DNA from: Pararobbsia silviterrae
Lineage (GTDB): Bacteria; Pseudomonadota; Gammaproteobacteria; Burkholderiales; Burkholderiaceae
Reading direction: 5' to 3'
NCBI RefSeq assembly: GCF_003628125.1
Contig: NZ_RBZU01000013.1
Coordinates: 124,001 to 188,000, forward strand
Length of the DNA stretch: 64,000 bases
Both the position numbers and the translations under genes were made by a program. Below the pieces are notes generated by a model. The model had not been told where the DNA came from. It saw nothing but the letters and a program-made list of their open reading frames with translations, and did no database searches. How positions within the stretch are numbered: position 1 is the first letter of the stretch; the number at the start of each line of letters is the position of its first letter. Of the stretch, positions 24,659 through 32,836 are shown one piece after another.

Positions 24659-26188
24659 TTGAACATCGATTACGACGTACTGATCATTGGCGCCGGACTG
24701 TCCGGCATCGGCATGGCGTGTCACCTTGCGAAGACATGCCCGGGCAAGCGCGTCGGAATCGTCGAGCGGCGCGGCGCCATCGGCGGCACATGGGATCTGT
24801 TCCGATACCCCGGCATTCGCTCGGATTCCGACATGTTCAGTTTCGGCTACGCGTTCCGGCCTTGGCACGAATTGAAGGTGCTCGCAGACGGCGCGTCGAT
24901 TCGCCGCTATATCGCCGAGACCGCGCGCGAATACGGCGTCGACCGGTGGATTCGATTCGGGCTCAAGGTGCTCGACGCGTCGTGGTCGAGCGATCTCCAA
25001 TGCTGGACGATCCGCGTATTGAACGAAGCGAACAACGAGACGATCGCGCTGACCACGCGCTTTCTCGTTTCCTGTACCGGCTACTACAACTACGACCACG
25101 GATATTTGCCGGCTTTTCCGGGCGTCGAGCGATTTACCGGTCCATGCGTGCATCCGCAGCACTGGCCCGAAAACCTCGACTATCGCGACAAACGCGTCGT
25201 CGTGATCGGCAGCGGCGCCACGGCGGTCACGCTCGTGCCGGCGCTGTCGAATCAGGCGGCGCATGTGACCATGCTGCAGCGTTCGCCGAGCTATATCTTC
25301 TCCGTGCCGGCCTACGACGCGATCTCCGCCGCGATGCAGCGGCTGCTGCCTGTCTCGTGGGTCTACCGGATCGCACGGTGGCGCAACATTCATCTGCAGC
25401 GCCTGATCTACAAGGCCGCGAAACGATGGCCTAAACGCGTCCGCGCGGGCCTGCTGTCCCATGTTCGGCGACAACTCGGCGACGCGGGCCATATGCCCCA
25501 CTTCACACCCGCATACAACCCATGGGACGAGCGCTTGTGCGCGGTCCCGGACGGCGATCTGTTCAAGGTCATCCGCGACGGCAAGGCCTCGGTCGTCACC
25601 GACCATATCGAGACCTTTACCGAAACCGGAATCCGGCTCAAATCGGGCAAAACCATCGAAGCCGACATCATCGTCACCGCCACCGGGCTCCAGCTCCAGT
25701 CGCTGGGCGGCATGGACATCAAGATCGACGGACGGTCGCATCGCGTCGGCCATTCGATGACGTACAAGAGCGTGCTCATGCAGGACGTGCCGAACATGGC
25801 CAACGTGTTCGGCTATACGAACGCGCCCTGGACTTTGAAGGTCGACCTCGCGGCAGGCTATATCTGTCGATTGCTCGAACATATGGAACACCACGGTTAC
25901 ACGACCGTCACGCCGCGCGCGGCGGCCGACGACATGCTCGATGAAACGATCATGGATTCGCTGCAATCGGGATATGTGAAACGGGGCCGCGACGGTCTGC
26001 CGCGCCAGGGACACGCGCTTCCATGGCGCGTGATGCACGACTTCGTCACGGACAGCGACATGCTGACCCGGCATCTGATCGAAGACGACGCGCTCGAATT
26101 CACGCGTGCACGTGCCGCGCGAACGTCATCGGCCATGAACGCCGGTCCGTCGAGCTCGATGGACGGCGCAAACGATCGGGTCGCATGA
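24659..26188 (+). CDS. Flavin-containing Baeyer-Villiger-type monooxygenase (EthA/AlmA-like)
   Basis: This 509-residue enzyme has an N-terminal FAD Rossmann motif GAGLSG (11-16), GGTWDLFRYPGIRSDSDM (42-59, characteristic of EthA/AlmA-type enzymes), the Baeyer-Villiger fingerprint F-x-G-x3-H-x3-W-P at 159-170, and a second NADPH-binding motif GSGATAV near 184-190. It would insert oxygen into a ketone or oxidise an alkyl chain, using NADPH and O2. The start is a TTG at 24659 with GGGAG about eight bases upstream. The stop overlaps the next gene's ATG. Confidence 0.92.
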   Translation: MNIDYDVLIIGAGLSGIGMACHLAKTCPGKRVGIVERRGAIGGTWDLFRYPGIRSDSDMFSFGYAFRPWHELKVLADGASIRRYIAETAREYGVDRWIRFGLKVLDASWSSDLQCWTIRVLNEANNETIALTTRFLVSCTGYYNYDHGYLPAFPGVERFTGPCVHPQHWPENLDYRDKRVVVIGSGATAVTLVPALSNQAAHVTMLQRSPSYIFSVPAYDAISAAMQRLLPVSWVYRIARWRNIHLQRLIYKAAKRWPKRVRAGLLSHVRRQLGDAGHMPHFTPAYNPWDERLCAVPDGDLFKVIRDGKASVVTDHIETFTETGIRLKSGKTIEADIIVTATGLQLQSLGGMDIKIDGRSHRVGHSMTYKSVLMQDVPNMANVFGYTNAPWTLKVDLAAGYICRLLEHMEHHGYTTVTPRAAADDMLDETIMDSLQSGYVKRGRDGLPRQGHALPWRVMHDFVTDSDMLTRHLIEDDALEFTRARAARTSSAMNAGPSSSMDGANDRVA

Positions 26189-27156
26189 TGCCGTTTCACG
26201 TCGACCTCGATATCGGCACGTCCGGCGTGACGTGCGTGCATACGTCCTTTGAAAGCCGTGGCGAGCGTTGTGCCGGGACGCTCCTGCTCCCCGCGGGGCG
26301 CGCGCGTCCGCCCGTTATCGTGATGGCGCACGGATTCGGCGCGCCGCGTGCCGCGGGACTGCTCGCCTTTGCCGAGCGCTTCGTCGCCGAAGGTTACGCG
26401 GCCTATGTATTCGATTATCGGAACTTCGGCGACAGCGACGGCGAACCTCGCCATTGGGTGAGTCCGCGCAGGCATCTGCAAGACTGGTCGGCGGCCGTCG
26501 CGCATGTCCGCTCGCTTTCGCAGATCGACGCGGCACGCATCGTGTTGTGGGGCACGTCGTTCTCGGGCGGACATGTGATCCGGACGGCCGCGTTCGATCG
26601 CGAGATTCGAGCCGTCGTGGCTCAGGTCCCGCACGTGAGCGGTCTCGTCAGCCTCATGCGCACGCCGATCGGCCTGTCGCTGCGCATGACGCTCGCCGCG
26701 ATGCGCGATATCGTGGGCAGCGTGTTCGGAAAACCGCATTACAGCCCGATCGTCGGGCAACCCGGCGAACTGGCCGCGCTGACCGGTGACGATGCGTCGC
26801 ACGGCTACGTCCGACTGCTGCCCGCGGGGATGCCCTGGGACAATCGCATGCTGTCCCGTGTCTTTCTCGAGGTCCCGCTGTACAGCCCGATTCGGCATGC
26901 GCGCCGCGTATCGGCGCCGACCTTGATCGTGGCCGGACGCCGGGACACGATCACGCCCGCGCATGCGGCGCGTCGCGCAGCTCAGCGCATGCGGAACGGC
27001 GAATTTCATCTTGTCGACGGCAACCATTTCCAGATGCACCTGCACGATGAACACGCTTTCGCGACGAATATCGCCATCCAGATCGACTTTCTGCGCCGAC
27101 ATCTCGGCGTCGAGCTCAAGGCCGCGACGGAAACAGATCCGCAAGCCCATTCGTGA
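26185..27156 (+). CDS. Alpha/beta hydrolase, coupled to the monooxygenase
   Basis: This 323-residue protein has the oxyanion region MAHGFGAPR, the nucleophile elbow GTSFSG (Ser), an acidic residue in GRRDTITP and a C-terminal His in GNHFQM, giving a full Ser-Asp-His triad. It starts inside the stop of the monooxygenase (ATGA), so the two are translationally coupled. A Baeyer-Villiger enzyme produces an ester or lactone and an esterase opens it, so a two-step ketone degradation is a natural reading (inference). Confidence 0.87.
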   Translation: MMPFHVDLDIGTSGVTCVHTSFESRGERCAGTLLLPAGRARPPVIVMAHGFGAPRAAGLLAFAERFVAEGYAAYVFDYRNFGDSDGEPRHWVSPRRHLQDWSAAVAHVRSLSQIDAARIVLWGTSFSGGHVIRTAAFDREIRAVVAQVPHVSGLVSLMRTPIGLSLRMTLAAMRDIVGSVFGKPHYSPIVGQPGELAALTGDDASHGYVRLLPAGMPWDNRMLSRVFLEVPLYSPIRHARRVSAPTLIVAGRRDTITPAHAARRAAQRMRNGEFHLVDGNHFQMHLHDEHAFATNIAIQIDFLRRHLGVELKAATETDPQAHS

Positions 27157-27170
27157 TTCGAGTGATCCGG

Positions 27171-27198
27171 GTGATCGTGCATGTCGATGCACGATCAC
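27171..27198 (+). terminator. Perfect 12-bp hairpin after the monooxygenase operon
   Basis: GTGATCGTGCAT, four bases (GTCG), then its exact inverted copy, 15 bases after the hydrolase stop. No T-run follows, so it would be a Rho-assisted or stabilising hairpin. Confidence 0.5.
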
Positions 27199-27280
27199 GC
27201 AATCGAACATGCTTGCCGATCGGCGAGCAGGCGAACCATCCGCCGCGACGCGTCGATCGGTATCAGTCCATGATGCATAT

Positions 27281-27318
27281 CGCATGAGACGCCTGCCGCG
27301 TGTCAGGCGCCTCATGCG
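27281..27318. terminator. Long hairpin between the hydrolase and porin genes
   Basis: CGCATGAGACGCCTG pairs with CAGGCGCCTCATGCG, a 15-bp stem with one mismatch and an eight-base loop. On the plus strand it is followed shortly by GTTTTC. It lies 19 bases beyond the porin stop and can serve both converging genes. Confidence 0.55.
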
Positions 27319-27336
27319 CGTTTTCATCGGGTGCGC

Positions 27337-28455
27337 TTAGAACGCGTGGGTCACGCCGACGACGGCGAGGACCTGTGTGGCCTGAGGCGTATCGACCGAA
27401 ATGCCGGGCCAGCTGATCGTCGCGGATCCATTGTTCTTGATGTATCCGAGGCGCGTGTAGACGCTCGTGCGTTTGGACAAAGCGTGATCGACACCGAGTT
27501 CCACCGCCGGCGCGTTGTCGTGAATGCCGCGTACGTCGCGCTCCGACGCCGCGATCTCGATCGTATCCGCCGCGCTCGCTTGAATCGTCGCCCCGAGCTG
27601 GATCGTGTCGTACGCATGCGCCGTGCCGAGACGCGCGGCGAGCGATCCCTCGGGAGCCGTATCGGGACGCACGTAAGAGTAGTTGAACTGCAGGTCCACG
27701 AGGCCGATGCGATACGACAGCGCCCCGATGAAATGCTGCGTCTGGACGAGATCGAGCGTCGTAGGCAATCCGGCGACGGTTTCGACGCCCGGGTGCTGAT
27801 TCACATACGCGATGCCGATATAGAAATCGCCGCCCGTATAGCTCGCACCCAGATTGAGCTGATTGCCCGTCGTCGCCGGCACCGGCTGCGTGACCGTCGC
27901 GGACAGCGCATACATCGCGTACAGGCGCAGGCCGGCGAGATTCGGGGATTGATACAGGACCGAATTGCTCGCGCGGCCGCTGTCGTATTGCGTGGACAGC
28001 GTGGCGCGGTCCACCGCGAGAATATCCGCCGCGACGAGCGACAGGTTTTCGTTCAAGTAGAACGGATCGGTCGGATAGGTGATGAAGAAGCTCGGCTCGT
28101 ACTGACGCCCCACGGTGACCGAACCAAGATGCGTATCGGTCAGCCCCACCCAAGACTGCCGATAAAACAGCGCCGTCGTGTCGGCGTAGAGCGTGCCGTT
28201 ATTGAGGTTGATGCCGCCTTCAAGGTCGTATTTGACGGCCAGTCCCCCGCCGAGATCCTCGACGCCCTTGAGGCCGAACATCGATCCTGTCGACCCGCCG
28301 CTTTTTTCGGAAAAAGCATGCGTGCCGCCGTTGTCGAGATATTGAAGGTAGGTATCGGCCACGCCGTATAGCGTCACGCTCGAATCCGCCGCTACCGCGC
28401 TCCCCGCCACGAACGCCAACGTCGCGCTCACGACGCCCTGACTCACTTTTCGCAT
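27337..28455 (-). CDS. Burkholderiales trimeric porin
   Basis: This 372-residue protein has a signal peptide ending VAGSAVAA, then SSVTLYGVADTYLQY, GSMFGLKGVEDLGGGLAVKY and GSVTVGRQYEP, the standard opening of Gram-negative porin_4 proteins, and ends with ...GVTHAF (C-terminal Phe). It would be a 16-strand general diffusion porin in the outer membrane. It has its own upstream region of about 380 bases. Confidence 0.95.
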   Translation of the reverse strand: MRKVSQGVVSATLAFVAGSAVAADSSVTLYGVADTYLQYLDNGGTHAFSEKSGGSTGSMFGLKGVEDLGGGLAVKYDLEGGINLNNGTLYADTTALFYRQSWVGLTDTHLGSVTVGRQYEPSFFITYPTDPFYLNENLSLVAADILAVDRATLSTQYDSGRASNSVLYQSPNLAGLRLYAMYALSATVTQPVPATTGNQLNLGASYTGGDFYIGIAYVNQHPGVETVAGLPTTLDLVQTQHFIGALSYRIGLVDLQFNYSYVRPDTAPEGSLAARLGTAHAYDTIQLGATIQASAADTIEIAASERDVRGIHDNAPAVELGVDHALSKRTSVYTRLGYIKNNGSATISWPGISVDTPQATQVLAVVGVTHAF

Positions 28456-28834
28456 TACCCGCTCCTGTTTTCATTGTGTATCGGCAGCCGTGCGCAATCA
28501 GGAATCCGATCGAAATGGAATCCAGGACCGAGACGCGGCCCTCCGCGTTTTGCCGTCGGAGCATCGGGTCGTGGGCATCCGCGTTTATCGATCGAGTCGC
28601 CGCCTTAAAACCAACATTTGTCGGTTATTGGATTCTACGTTTGAGAGATGTGGAGAGAATTGGGGTTTCACCTATGGCGGTCTGTGCATGACATACGTGC
28701 ATGAATCGCCCTGAAAAATCGACCTGCGCGGGCGTCATGTGCCGGCACCGCCGATCGATACGCGAATGAAACGGCCTGGAGGCGCGCGCGTACAATGCCG
28801 TCTGGGCATGGCATTAAACCGACTTTTGAAAGAT
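28456..28834. other. Divergent promoter region, porin / TetR
   Basis: About 380 bases with no credible gene, including an AT-richer block around 28600-28700. An inverted repeat AATGCC-N10-GGCATT at 28794-28815 lies 20 bases before the TetR start and is a possible autoregulatory operator. Confidence 0.45.
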
Positions 28835-29539
28835 ATGAAATCAACGAAGGTGGCGTCGACGTCGTCCGAAAACGAACCATCGGAGACAAACGTGCCGCGC
28901 ATGCCGGTGCAGCAGCGGTCGCAGCAGCGTGTGGAGGCCGCACTGGCGGTCGCGGAGCGCATGGTCGAAGCGTGGGGCCCCGAGCGGATTTCGATTCCGG
29001 AAATCGCTAAAGCCGCCGACGTTCCGCGTGCGAGTCTTTATCAGTTTTTCCCCGACAAATACGCGCTGCTTGCGCGCATCACGGAGATGCATCTGACGCG
29101 CCTGACGGAAGCGCTTGCGGAACGCGCGCTCAAGCAGAGCACGGAGTCCTCGTATTCAGACTGGATCGGTGCGCTGATCGATGCGACGGCGAACTATTAC
29201 GACACGCATCCGGCCGCCCGCATTCTTGTGCTCGGCGGACCGTATAGTCATGCCGCCTATCTCGCGCAGGCCAATATGATGGCGACGATCGGCGGCGTGC
29301 TGCGGTCGGCGACGGAATTGAAGATCCCGGGCGTGCGCGTGCCGCAGTCGCCGGACGTCGCCACGCTTGCCGTCGAAATTGCGTTTGCGTGCATGAAGCA
29401 CGGCTATCACCAGGAAGGCGGCATTACGCCCGCCATTCGCGCACAAGCGGTCACGGCGGTGGTCGCGTATGCCGAAGCGAGTATTCCCGGATTGGCCAAG
29501 GCGTTTAAGGCGGGCAAGAAGCAAGGGGCGAATGCGTGA
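28835..29539 (+). CDS. TetR-family regulator
   Basis: The N-terminal helix-turn-helix is clear (RVEAALAVAERMVEAWGPER, PEIAKAADVPRASLYQFFPD, KYALL). A helical ligand domain of about 130 residues follows with no recognised specificity. The ATG at 28835 is preceded by GAAAG; in-frame ATGs at 28808 and 28739 would add a leader without similarity to the family. It is divergent from the porin gene. Confidence 0.88.
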   Translation: MKSTKVASTSSENEPSETNVPRMPVQQRSQQRVEAALAVAERMVEAWGPERISIPEIAKAADVPRASLYQFFPDKYALLARITEMHLTRLTEALAERALKQSTESSYSDWIGALIDATANYYDTHPAARILVLGGPYSHAAYLAQANMMATIGGVLRSATELKIPGVRVPQSPDVATLAVEIAFACMKHGYHQEGGITPAIRAQAVTAVVAYAEASIPGLAKAFKAGKKQGANA

Positions 29540-29587
29540 TCGCATCGTCGACAGCGGAATAACGACGCGATATCGCGATCACAGCGC

Positions 29588-30067
29588 CTACGCGCACAAC
29601 TGCAATTCAAGGTCCTTGCCCGAAACAACGCGTCCGTCCGCCGTGGCGAATTGGCATGTCACATGTCGTCCCGACGCGCGTTCGACCACACGGACGCGTG
29701 CTTTAGCGCTCAAGCAATGCGTCTGCCCCCACTCTAAAAGCGCGAGCAGGATCGGCGCAAGACTTGCGCCCTTTGCGGTCAGCACATATTCATTGCGCGC
29801 TCGCGCACCCGGCTCCTGATAGGCACGCGCGATCAGGATGCCGGCTTGCGTCAATTGTTCGAGCCGGCTGCTCAACGCCTGTCTCGATGCGCCGATATCC
29901 TCGCGTATCGCATCGAAGCGCGTCACGCCGTAGAACGCTTCGCGCAGGATCAACAACACCCAGCGATCGCCGAGCAGGTCCGCCGCATGCGCAAGCCCGC
30001 ATGCCTCGATGGCGACGAGCGGTCGATTGAGCGGCGGCTTTCCTTTGTTCGATGCGGCCTTTGACAC
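29588..30067 (-). CDS. HxlR-family regulator
   Basis: This 159-residue winged-helix protein has the HxlR signature: a conserved N-terminal Cys (C23, EACGLAHAADLLGDRWVLLI), FDAIREDIGASRQALSSRL, and LTAKGASLAPILLALLEWG. Members often sense aldehydes, quinones or oxidants through that Cys. It is divergent from a tautomerase gene with a long palindrome between them. Confidence 0.92.
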   Translation of the reverse strand: MSKAASNKGKPPLNRPLVAIEACGLAHAADLLGDRWVLLILREAFYGVTRFDAIREDIGASRQALSSRLEQLTQAGILIARAYQEPGARARNEYVLTAKGASLAPILLALLEWGQTHCLSAKARVRVVERASGRHVTCQFATADGRVVSGKDLELQLCA

Positions 30068-30087
30068 GTCGTATTCTCCACTGATAA

Positions 30088-30112
30088 TCTGAGTCTCAAA
30101 TCAAGACTCAGA
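30088..30112. promoter_or_regulatory. Probable HxlR operator
   Basis: TCTGAGTCT, seven bases, AGACTCAGA is a perfect 9-7-9 inverted repeat, centred between the divergent HxlR (start 30067) and tautomerase (start 30142) genes. Confidence 0.65.
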
Positions 30113-30141
30113 CAGTCTACCCAACTTCCAGGTGACACCCC

Positions 30142-30372
30142 ATGCCTTTTGTTCATGTGCAGACGATTGCCGGCATCCTCTCGAACGATCAAAAGACCGA
30201 GATGCTCAAACGCATCACGGACGTTATGGTCGAGATCGAGGGGCGCGGCGATCCATCGTTTCGCGGTTCGGTCTGGGTCAAAATCGACGAGCACGCCCCA
30301 TCGAATTGGAGCCTCGGCGGCCTGATCCCGACCGCGGAGATGATCGCGGCGAAGTTTCCGGCCATCGATTAG
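30142..30372 (+). CDS. 4-oxalocrotonate-tautomerase-family protein
   Basis: This 76-residue protein starts M-P, so processing exposes the catalytic Pro-1. VHVQTIAGILSNDQKTEMLK and the SVWVKIDE strand fit the tautomerase fold. Members isomerise keto-enol intermediates of aromatic degradation or detoxify haloacids. It lacks the Arg positions I would expect for a canonical 4-OT, so the substrate is open. It is divergent from, and probably repressed by, HxlR. Confidence 0.88.
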   Translation: MPFVHVQTIAGILSNDQKTEMLKRITDVMVEIEGRGDPSFRGSVWVKIDEHAPSNWSLGGLIPTAEMIAAKFPAID

Positions 30373-30410
30373 GCCGTCAGCTTGAAGACGGACGTCACTT
30401 CAGAAACCGC

Positions 30411-30959
30411 CTAGCGTTCGTTCGCGAGACGTTCGGCTTCTCGCCGTATCCTCGCCAGCATGCGTCGCCTGATCAAGCCGCTGACCGGACGAATGAAGTA
30501 CCAATAAGGCGCGAATCGGCGACGCACGGTCGCGGTCGGACACCCCACGCGTGTCTCCGTGCTCAGCACGAACGCGCCTGAGGGATCGGCATCGACTTGA
30601 TAATTCATGACGAGACGGCACACGCCCTCGTCGACGACCGCCTTGAAGGCTGCGGCCGATTCAATATCGAGCAAACCGTAATCGGCCCGCCAAAATGCAC
30701 CGATCAGTCCGAATGCGACTTCGGTGTCACCCTCGCGACCCAGAACCGTGAAATCGTCGAGATCGAGCGGAGGCCGGCTCGATAGGTTCATGAGCCGCGC
30801 GGGCCATTCGCGCAGGCGAATCGCGAGTCTGACGAGCGGATCGTCTTGCGCACGCTGACGCATCACGCAATCCAGAATCACGTTCGCCGGCGCGCGCACG
30901 CGCGCCACATGTCGTTCGCGAAAATCATAGCGAGGGAGATAGTCGTCGATCAGCGGCAT
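30411..30959 (-). CDS. SRPBCC-type hypothetical protein
   Basis: This 182-residue protein opens MPLIDDYLPRYDFRERHVAR and contains FTVLGREGDTEVAFGLIGAF, a STETRV strand and a C-terminal RPVSGLIRRRMLARIRRE helix. This resembles uncharacterised START/SRPBCC-like proteins that bind hydrophobic ligands. No catalytic motif was recognised. It lies 87 bases downstream of the IclR gene in the same direction and may be co-transcribed with it. It converges with the tautomerase gene. Confidence 0.65.
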   Translation of the reverse strand: MPLIDDYLPRYDFRERHVARVRAPANVILDCVMRQRAQDDPLVRLAIRLREWPARLMNLSSRPPLDLDDFTVLGREGDTEVAFGLIGAFWRADYGLLDIESAAAFKAVVDEGVCRLVMNYQVDADPSGAFVLSTETRVGCPTATVRRRFAPYWYFIRPVSGLIRRRMLARIRREAERLANER

Positions 30960-31046
30960 CCGTATTGCTCCGCACCTTATGACATGCGTGTCAAGCAACG
31001 AGACCATCGCGCATGGACCGCATCGATGGCAGCGGCGAGACCCGAT

Positions 31047-31796
31047 TCAATCCGCGCCCGAGAGCCGCGCGCCGATGCGCGCCGCGGCTTCCTTGAGCGC
31101 CTCGACGAGACGCGCGCGATTCACGAATTCGAGCCGCGACAGCGGCATGACGATCTGCAACGCGGCCGAGGCGACCCCCGAATTGTCCGAATACACGGGC
31201 ACCGCAATGGCCACGACGTCGGGCTCGACCTCACCCTCCGAAATGTAATACCCCTCCTTACGTACGGTCCACAACGCGGCACGAAACTCGTCGAAGGTCT
31301 GAGCCATGCCGCTTGCGCGTATCTGCGGCTCATGAGATTCGTAGAGCGTCAACAATCTCGCCCGAGGAAACGTCGACATGACGGCCTTCGGCGCCGCGCC
31401 CTTGAAAAGCAGTCGCGGTCGCCCACGCCCGTACTTCAACGCAAGCGACGTGTCCTTGGTTTCGCGATGCGTATCGACGAATTCCTCGCCGAACCAGTGC
31501 GAGATGACCACGTCGAATCCGACGCGCTCGACCAGTTCGGCCATGATCGGCTGCGCGATCGACAGCACGGGATCGGTGTTGCGGATCTGATAGTCGAGCC
31601 GAATGATGCGCGGACCCAATACGTATTCGCCGCTGACACGCTTCGCAAGCAGGCCGACCGCGAGCAGCTCGCGCACGTAGCGATAGGCGGTCGAGGCCGA
31701 GCACTCGAGTTGCGTGCCGATCTGTTCGGCCGTCAGATAGGGCGTCTGCTCGGTGAACAGATCCAGAATCGACAGAAGCTTATTGAATGCGGACAT
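31047..31796 (-). CDS. IclR-family regulator (left arm of the aromatic island)
   Basis: This 249-residue protein has an N-terminal winged helix (KLLSILDLFTEQTPYLTAEQ, STAYRYVRELLAVGLL) and the IclR effector domain (FVDTHRETKDTSLALKYGRG, EGYYISEGE). It is clearly paralogous to the IclR protein at 40345-41103. It lies 63 bases downstream of the SDR gene, and the pair of IclR genes brackets the catabolic island. Pathway control is inferred from position. Confidence 0.93.
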   Translation of the reverse strand: MSAFNKLLSILDLFTEQTPYLTAEQIGTQLECSASTAYRYVRELLAVGLLAKRVSGEYVLGPRIIRLDYQIRNTDPVLSIAQPIMAELVERVGFDVVISHWFGEEFVDTHRETKDTSLALKYGRGRPRLLFKGAAPKAVMSTFPRARLLTLYESHEPQIRASGMAQTFDEFRAALWTVRKEGYYISEGEVEPDVVAIAVPVYSDNSGVASAALQIVMPLSRLEFVNRARLVEALKEAAARIGARLSGAD

Positions 31797-31859
31797 GAAA
31801 TTCTTCGTTAGCGACGCGACCCTGGCCGCACGATCGATACGGCGGCTCCGCCCCGCCGC

Positions 31860-32642
31860 TCACTGCGCCAGCCGCCCCGCATCGACAATCAAATCGCCGC
31901 CCGTGATCATGCGCGCGTCGTCGGATCCGAGGAACGCGACGGCCGCGGCCACATCGCGAGGTTCGACGATCCGACCCAGCGGGTTCAGCGAGCGCATGAA
32001 CTGCATCGCCGCCTCGCGGCTGCCGTATTGCTCGGTGAGCTTCGCTTCGACGAGCGGGGTCCACGCATAGCCCGGGTGAACGGCATTGACGCGGACATTG
32101 TACCCAAGACGCGCCGCCGAAATCGCCGCCTGCTTGGTCAGATTGCGCACGGCGCTCTTGCTCGCGCCATAAGCGCCGTTGTCCTTCGAACCGACATAGC
32201 CCGCGATTGATCCCATGTTCACGATAACGCCGCCGTCGGGCGCGCTCTTCATCGCACGCAGCGCGGCCTGCACGCCCAGGAAACACCCGTCGACGTTGAC
32301 GGCGAAGACACGCCGCCATTCGTCGAGGCCGATCTCATCGAACACCGCGGGCGCCGGCGACAGCGTCCCGGCGTTATTCACGAGCACGTCGAATCGTCCG
32401 AACCGGCGGTAGGTCTCGGCCACGGCCTGGTCCCAACTTTCCGCGCTCGTGACGTCGAGCCGCACGCCGGCGATCCGCTCCGCCGCCTCGCCGAACGCGC
32501 CCTCAAGCGTATCGGCCGAAGGCACGGATAAATCGCCGAGCATCGCGCGGGCCCCTTCTTCCACGAGACGCGCGGCAATCGCCTTGCCGAACGCACCGAG
32601 CCCGCCCGTAATCAACGCCACTTTCCCTTCATATCGCTTCAT
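31860..32642 (-). CDS. Short-chain dehydrogenase/reductase
   Basis: This 260-residue classical SDR has the cofactor motif TGGLGAFG at 12-19, NNAG at 89-92, and the active-site Ser145, Tyr158 and Lys162 (YGASK). Asp37 after the second strand (LGD) favours NAD over NADP. The ATG at 32642 has an AGGGA seven bases upstream; an ATG six bases earlier is too close to it. In context it probably oxidises an alcohol or dihydrodiol intermediate of the pathway. Confidence 0.9.
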   Translation of the reverse strand: MKRYEGKVALITGGLGAFGKAIAARLVEEGARAMLGDLSVPSADTLEGAFGEAAERIAGVRLDVTSAESWDQAVAETYRRFGRFDVLVNNAGTLSPAPAVFDEIGLDEWRRVFAVNVDGCFLGVQAALRAMKSAPDGGVIVNMGSIAGYVGSKDNGAYGASKSAVRNLTKQAAISAARLGYNVRVNAVHPGYAWTPLVEAKLTEQYGSREAAMQFMRSLNPLGRIVEPRDVAAAVAFLGSDDARMITGGDLIVDAGRLAQ

Positions 32643-32836
32643 TGACATTCCCTTACCGTCCACAAGATCCAGCACGCAAGCCTGTGCGCCCCATGGCGCA
32701 TGCACTCCGACGACGCTCGCGCGAAGCGGCGCCGCACCCCGGTATCGACGAGATCGCGCGACGCCCCGATGCGCGGCCTCTCAGCGCGCGTATTCCGGCG
32801 CTTTAAGCATCCGCGCCTAAGCCTAAGCATCCATCC

